From Anaeramoeba flamelloides (lineage: Eukaryota; Metamonada; Anaeramoebidae), in assembly GCA_027625915.1 (NCBI GenBank), contig JANTQA010000070.1:9553001-9617000 (forward strand): a DNA stretch of 64,000 bases, given 5' to 3'. The notes beneath the pieces were generated by a model that searched no databases, was not told the DNA's origin, and was given only the letters and a program-made list of their open reading frames with translations. Position 1 is the first letter of the stretch. Every line of letters starts with the position of its first letter. Below are positions 59,026 to 64,000 of the stretch, piece after piece. Position numbers and translations under genes: made by a program.

Positions 59026-62000
59026 TGGGTAATTCCATAGATTATGATAAAAAATTGTTTTCTTTTCATTTTAATTTTTTTAACAAAAAAGTAAAATCTC
59101 GTGTGTAATTTATGATCAAACAAATAATCATCCATTTCAACAATATACTTGAATACAAAATAGATGTGTTTTTTTTAAATAGGGGTTATTGCCTTGACAA
59201 GTTAAATAACCAAAAAGAAGAAAGAAGAAAATTTCCCTTCTTATTGGTGATAGATCAAAAAAAAATCCATTAAACTCTAGTTGTATTTTCTTTAAAATGA
59301 AAAGATATGAGAATAATAATAATAATAATAAGAAGAAGAATAACAAGAAGAAAAAAAAATGTACAAACAATCTTAATAATTGGTGATAATCATGTGGCTG
59401 AGTTGTTGAGAAAGCCTTTGAAAAGTTCCTCAACCCCTTTCAGCTTTCATAGAATATTGAAAAAATGATTAATACCAAGAACACATTCTTTAAAGAACGT
59501 GTGAAGATTTGATTGTTTTAGAAACCTTTTTATTCAACACAATTTATAATACCACGATTGACTAAGAAACTATTTACCTTTAGTTATTAAGTTTGTTGAT
59601 CTAAAGGATCGATTGATAAACCAACCAAATCAAAAAAAAATTCGATATGAAAACTCTTTGATCTAATTCTTGATTGGATCTAGTATTTTTTTTGTTGTTT
59701 TATCAAAGAATAACTTTTTTTTTCACATAATCTGTTTTTTGATCAAAAAATTTTCTTTTTAAATATATTGTTGAAATCAGCCCTTAAAAGCCTCAAATAG
59801 TATATTGCGATTCAATTTTTATGACGATATTTTGACATTTATCATGATTTTTAACTAATTATCATGATTTTAACTAGAATATCGCGAATTGTGATATTAT
59901 CTCGATTTTTTTTTATAATAATAATCCCCATAATATTGTCTATCGCAATTTTCTACAATATTGCGATTTGTTAAAAATAATCGGGATTTTTGAAACTTTA
60001 TCGTAATTTAACAAAGATATCGTCAAATCCTCTATTGATCTTGCCATTAATAAAATCAAATTATAATTATTTAATGAAGATTTTCATTATTAATTTTTTT
60101 TTTTTTTCAATTTTAATGAATAATTTATATTTTTAGTTTTAATTATTAGTTTTCCAAAACATTATTTTTAATCTTTATTCAAAAAAGATGATAAAAAAAC
60201 AAACAAAAAAAAAAAAACGATAACATTAATTAGTTTGTAATTTTATGATTTTTGACTTGTTATTGGATGATTATTAATTTCCTTTTTTGATCAATTTGCA
60301 ATTCTTGAAACTTCTTATTTTTAAAACTTTCAGCAAAAATTTCAATTTTACTTTCTCTTTCAATTTTATGAAATTCAAAAAAAAAAAAAAACACAAAAAA
60401 ATAAATCCTTAATAGGTTGCGTTTAGTTCGCTTTCAGGATTTTCACAAGAATTTAAAAATTTAATTGAGGGTACATCATCTGATGTAGATGATATTAATG
60501 ACCAAAGATTTGCAACAAGAATTGTTGGCGGTGCAAGGATTAGAGCGTATTTCATTTTTAGTTTACCTGGTGATGTTAAAAAATTGAAACTTGAAGAGGA
60601 TTTAGCAGACGAAAAAATTAAAATATATATCCAAAATGCAGAGGGTGCCATTTCAAGATTGGGGGTACCAGAAAAGGCACCCCATTGGGCAATTCGAGTA
60701 GGCATTACAAAATTAATGGAGCCATGTAGGCAATGTGTTTTGAATGTCGAGAAGGAATTAATTGAAATAATCACTGCAACTGCAAACAAAGTTGAACAAT
60801 TTGAAATGTTTCCAATGCTGAAGAAAAGAATTTTAGATATTGCTACAACTTTGGTTTCCAGTTTAAGAGAGCCAACATTAGATTTAGTCACAAAATTGGT
60901 GAATATGGAATTATCTTTATTAATTTTGATCATCCTAATTTGCATATTAGGAAATATACTGAAGATAAAACCGGCGAATTATTCGAATCTTGGCTAACTA
61001 AAAAAAGAGGAAAATCCAAGAAATGGCAACATTTGGTGGTTTGTACTCAAGGCTAGAACGCTGTTTTATTGTTCCGGTCCAAACAGCATAACTGCATTAG
61101 GGGTTATCCCATTGGAGTGTTGTATTATTGAAACCTGGGAAGATATTAAAAAGGCAATCAATCAAAATTTTGGTTCAAATAATCAAAACCAAAATAATGA
61201 CAATAATGACAATAACAATAACAACAATAATAACCAACAAGTTTATCCAGAACAAAAGGGACAAGTTGGCACTAAAGTGCTGCCAATTGATCAAAAACAA
61301 AATGGGGATCTTTGATAAAAAAAAAAACCCATTAAATTCCTTAAATAATAAATGCTACTTCCGTATTCGTCATCCATCTGGTAGATCAATCCTTCACAAC
61401 CGCTCAATGCTTGAACTGTTTGCAGACGACGAAAAGGCCTTGAAAATTTGGGTTAATTTCATTAAAAGGGCAGCACAAGGTGGCCGAGGCCGTGTTAAAA
61501 AAATAAATAAAGACATCTGGCTAATCAGAGAAGTTGTTACAAGTTATTTCAGAACAGCGAAAATCACCCTATTCGATTCAATTCCAAAGGCAATCATGTT
61601 TTCAATGGTAAATCCAGTGAAAAGAGAATTGGAAAGTAGACTCATGGTTAAAATTTATGATGAAGAGCTGTTAGATGATATAATGAGCGAAGATCCCCAG
61701 TCGTAAAAGAAAAACGACAACGTTTAAAAAGAACAGTTTTATTGTTAAGAGAAGCACAAGAAATTATGAAGGATGTTAAAAAATTTAAATCCATTAAAAA
61801 ATATTAATTGTTATTATTTTGAAGATTTTTCTTTTATTGTTTATAATTTATTTTTTCTTTTTTACTTTATTTTTTTTTTGCCTTTTTTGTTTTTTTAATT
61901 CTTTATTTCTTTTTTTTTTTATTGATCTTTTTCTTTTTTTAATTTTACAAAGGTTTTTATTAAATTTTAGTAAAGTAACTTATTTTATTATTTATCAATT

Positions 62001-62240
62001 CATAAAAGTATATATATTATATATTTCATTTTTTTTTTTTAAGAAATATTTTGAATTCATTATTTATTTTTAATAGATGACAAATATTTACAATTTTTTT
62101 CAAAAATCAAGATTAACTTAACATTTTCCATTTATTATTTTTTTTTTAAACAGATAAAGAACAATTTGAATTTCCACAAAACTAATTATCAACATGACGA
62201 AATTGTATAAAATTATTATATAGCTGATTAAAATAGACTA

Positions 62241-62285
62241 CAGTTAATATCACTTTTAAGATACAAATTTTGAATAAAATTGAAT
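62241..62285 (+). mobile_element. CAGTCAG MITE remnant (one end)
   Basis: cagttaatatcacttttaag and the following atacaaattttgaataaaat match the left end of the 14553 and 30264 copies with substitutions. No matching right end was seen within 300 bp. Confidence 0.5.
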
Positions 62286-62356
62286 GGAAAAAATTATTTC
62301 TAATTTAAAAAAAAAAAAAAAAATTTGTATATGCTGTTTATGATCTAATAATTATA

Positions 62357-63852
62357 TATCCCTTAGCACCCCGGATTTACCTAAATTTCATCAAGTTTTT
62401 TAAATTAGATTTAAAATGATATTGATCTACTAAGATATTAATTTTCTTATTTGTCTTTAATCCAGATTTGAATTATAATAAAAAGTCAAAATAGTTCAAA
62501 GATAAAAAAGTTAAGTTATTGATTTTTTTTTTTTTGAAATTGAAAAAAAGAATAATAATTATTCATTTTTACATTTTTTTTAAAGATTTTTATTTTTATT
62601 TTATTTTTTTAAATCAGAAATTTTATTACATTAATAGTAATTCAAAACTCAACACATTAATTTATTAATAATAACCACCAAACAATTTTGCTAATTTTAT
62701 GATAAAAAAAATAAATAAAAAAATAAATATATCAAAAATTTAATTTTTTTTTTAGAAAAAATTTCAATAAATATCCAATTAAGAGAAAAATGAAATTTAT
62801 TTCTTTAGGCCAAAATTAAATTTTTAATATGATTAATTTTCTAAAACTTTTATTTAAGCAATAGATAATAATTGAAAATCAAAAAAAAAAAAAAAATTGT
62901 AAAATAATTTCAATTTATTAAATTGCAATAAAACAAATATAAATTACTTTTTAATCGATAAAATATTTATACCTAAATATAAAATAAAATAAAAAATAAC
63001 TCTTAAATATTATTCCAATATCTTAAAATAATCTCCGAAACCAATTTTTTTATTGCATTTCGTTATTGGTAAAAATTCAAATAATATATTTGCGATATTT
63101 GGATTTTTCCTTAATAAATTAATCCAGATCTTGTTAAATAAGTTCTGATATATGGTCTCTAATTCAACAATATTGTTTATTTTATGTCTAGATTTTAAAA
63201 AGTCAAAAATTAAAAAATTGTAAAAAATTTTAAAAAAAATCAATTATTAATCTGACTCGAACTATTGGCCAAATCATTTAAAATTGAAAAAAAATCTTGT
63301 TGAAAAAATTGTATAATTTTACAATGAAAAAAAATTTGATTTTTTTTTCAAATTTAATTTATATTTTTTTTTATTTTTAAATTATTTAGAATCTAATATA
63401 GATATTGATATTGAATAGTAAGCAGTAGATAAAACAAATTTTCTATGTGTTGTTATAATAACTTTTATAATTGTTAAATTATTTAATCAAGCATTTTAGG
63501 GAATTTTGGGGTGCAAAGGCCCCAAAAAAATTTCCAGTAAAGTATGATGTGTTTTAAATGTTAAAACTAAGAGTTTTTTGATGTCTAGACAAACTTTTCA
63601 AAAAAAAAAAAATTTATTTTGACAAAATTTGAAAAAATAATAAAATCACAATAACCAAGAAAAAAAATTCCCAATATTGAAAATTTTTTTACAAATTATT
63701 TTTTTATTTTAAGTAACTATACAATTTTTAATTATAAAATTTTCTTTCTAAGATAACTGTTTATTAATTCTATACCGTATTATCCTTTGATAACATTTCA
63801 AATTAAAATTTTTGTTTGAAATGTTTTTAGGTTATTTGGGGTGCTAAGGGAT
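62357..63852. mobile_element. TIR-bounded element, about 1.5 kb
   Basis: The left end tatcccttagcacccc and right end ggggtgctaagggata are perfect inverted repeats; weaker similarity continues inward (atttacctaaatttcat versus the reverse of atgtttttaggttatt). TA dinucleotides lie on both sides (62355-62356 and 63853-63854). The interior is AT-rich, with one short minus frame at 63010-63243 and an internal half-palindrome at 63500-63525 (ggggtgcaaaggcccc). Confidence 0.65.
63010..63243 (-). pseudogene. Protein fragment of unknown family inside the TIR element
   Basis: The frame reads FDFLKSRHKINNIVELETIY, then FNKIWINLLRKNPNIANILF, then a short EFLPITKCNKKIGFGDYFKI and stops. Composition is coding-like and there is an ATG, but the frame is only 77 codons and no homologue is recognised. 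It resembles the fragment family at 5552 and 58834 in style (Asn/Ile/Lys-rich) without overlapping it. It could be the N-terminus of the same decayed family; this is a guess. Confidence 0.35.
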
Positions 63853-64000
63853 ATAAACTACACTTAACTCAAAGTGGCCCACCCTAAAACTAAAAATCAA
63901 TTTTTTTTAAGAATCAAACAAATTACGATATTTCAGAAATTAGAGAAATAATAAACTTCAGATTAGAGTCCATATTCATAAAAGAAATACCTGTTTAAAC

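Larger units (their letters stand above)
53030..60415 (+). other. Dynamin intron, 7.39 kb, repeat-rich
   Basis: The GT at 53030 and AG at 60414-60415 are phase 0. It holds two AAC-GTT MITE copies in the same orientation (55163-55698 and 56643-57190), a diverged repeat at 55790-56110, a decayed protein fragment with an AGTGCCGT cluster (58745-59025), and two clusters of ATCGCGAT-like motifs (58375-58500 and 59800-60010). Frames such as 54021-54257 and 54344-54547 lie inside it and have no recognisable similarity. Confidence 0.7.
51821..61807 (+). pseudogene. Dynamin GTPase (GTPase, stalk, PH, GED) with a nonsense codon and four frameshifts
   Basis: Dynamins are membrane-fission GTPases. Exon 1 (51821-53029) has an 80-residue Glu/Ser-rich tail, then G1 GCQSSGKSS (115-123), DLPG (216-219) and TKLD (285-288). 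At codon 130 (52208-52210) TGA replaces the conserved Gly codon GGA of VGRDFLPRGSGIVTRRPL; the frame is otherwise continuous. A GTAAGT donor at 53030 is phase 0; the stalk resumes in phase at 60416 (VAFSSLSGFSQEFKNLIEG, GGARIRAYF), after a 7386-nt intron. The stalk, PH domain (KRGKSKKWQ, WWFVLKARTLFYCSG, CYFRIRHPSGRSI) and GED (WLIREVVTSYF to LLLREAQEIMKD) need one-base shifts near 60916 (deletion), 61030 (insertion), 61315 (insertion) and 61702 (deletion). The protein otherwise matches dynamin well, so inactivation looks recent, or the assembly is wrong here. Without a search I cannot say whether an intact paralogue exists. Confidence 0.85.
61808..64000. other. Right-edge intergenic region
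   Basis: No supported gene. It contains a MITE remnant (62241-62285) and a 1.5 kb TIR-bounded element (62357-63852) that includes a short minus-strand frame. Confidence 0.6.

Noticed and set aside
60409-60945. Minus-strand 178-aa frame opposite the dynamin stalk
   Set aside because: Antisense of a clearly conserved exon.

Overview
This is a nuclear window from an AT-rich, intron-bearing unicellular eukaryote. The evidence is GT-AG introns (60 nt to 7.4 kb), long A/T homopolymers, Asn/Lys/Glu/Ser low-complexity inserts, and typically eukaryotic genes: RasGEF, ubiquitin E1, cullin-1, dynamin, PROPPIN, PUF60, HPS3. An RCC1-type protein with a C-terminal BTB domain, next to a coiled-coil RasGEF, suggests an Anaeramoeba-like amoeba. 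That assignment is from memory of family content, not from a search; an amoebozoan is the alternative. All nine annotated reading frames end in TAA.

Layout. 3-7359 (+): coiled-coil frame plus RasGEF gene (probably one gene), with two introns of 2.43 and 1.99 kb packed with repeats. 9568-13282 (+): HPS3, the BLOC-2 subunit. 17910-21425 (-): UBA1. 23864-25192 (-): PROPPIN/WIPI-like propeller. 27935-29761 (-): RCC1-BTB protein. 33204-42052 (-): PUF60-like splicing factor in four exons, with introns of 1.9 and 5.2 kb. 46775-50230 (-): cullin-1 in five exons. 51821-61807 (+): a PH-domain dynamin split by a 7.4 kb intron and carrying an in-frame TGA plus four frameshifts, so probably a decaying pseudogene. 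Exon phases match at every junction I reconstructed, and the CDS lengths of HPS3, UBA1, PUF60 and cullin-1 divide by three.

The rest, more than half the window, is intergenic or intronic and built largely of repeats. I find (i) a five-copy, about 536 bp MITE family with TA target sites; (ii) a 199 bp CAGTCAG-ended MITE, two copies and a remnant; (iii) a diverged 750 bp inverted-repeat element shared by the RasGEF and PUF60 introns; (iv) a 1.5 kb element with perfect TIR cores at the right edge; (v) arrays of small modular hairpins, joined by a short AGTGCCGT repeat and linked to decayed fragments of an unknown protein family; and (vi) several diverged repeat pairs.

The genes do not form a pathway. 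Several act in membrane traffic and ubiquitin control (HPS3, PROPPIN, dynamin, RasGEF; UBA1 and CUL1 are the first enzyme and a scaffold of ubiquitin ligation). Their proximity has no evident regulatory meaning. The most notable theme is how mobile or foldback DNA has inflated individual introns of conserved genes while neighbouring introns stay at 60-200 nt.
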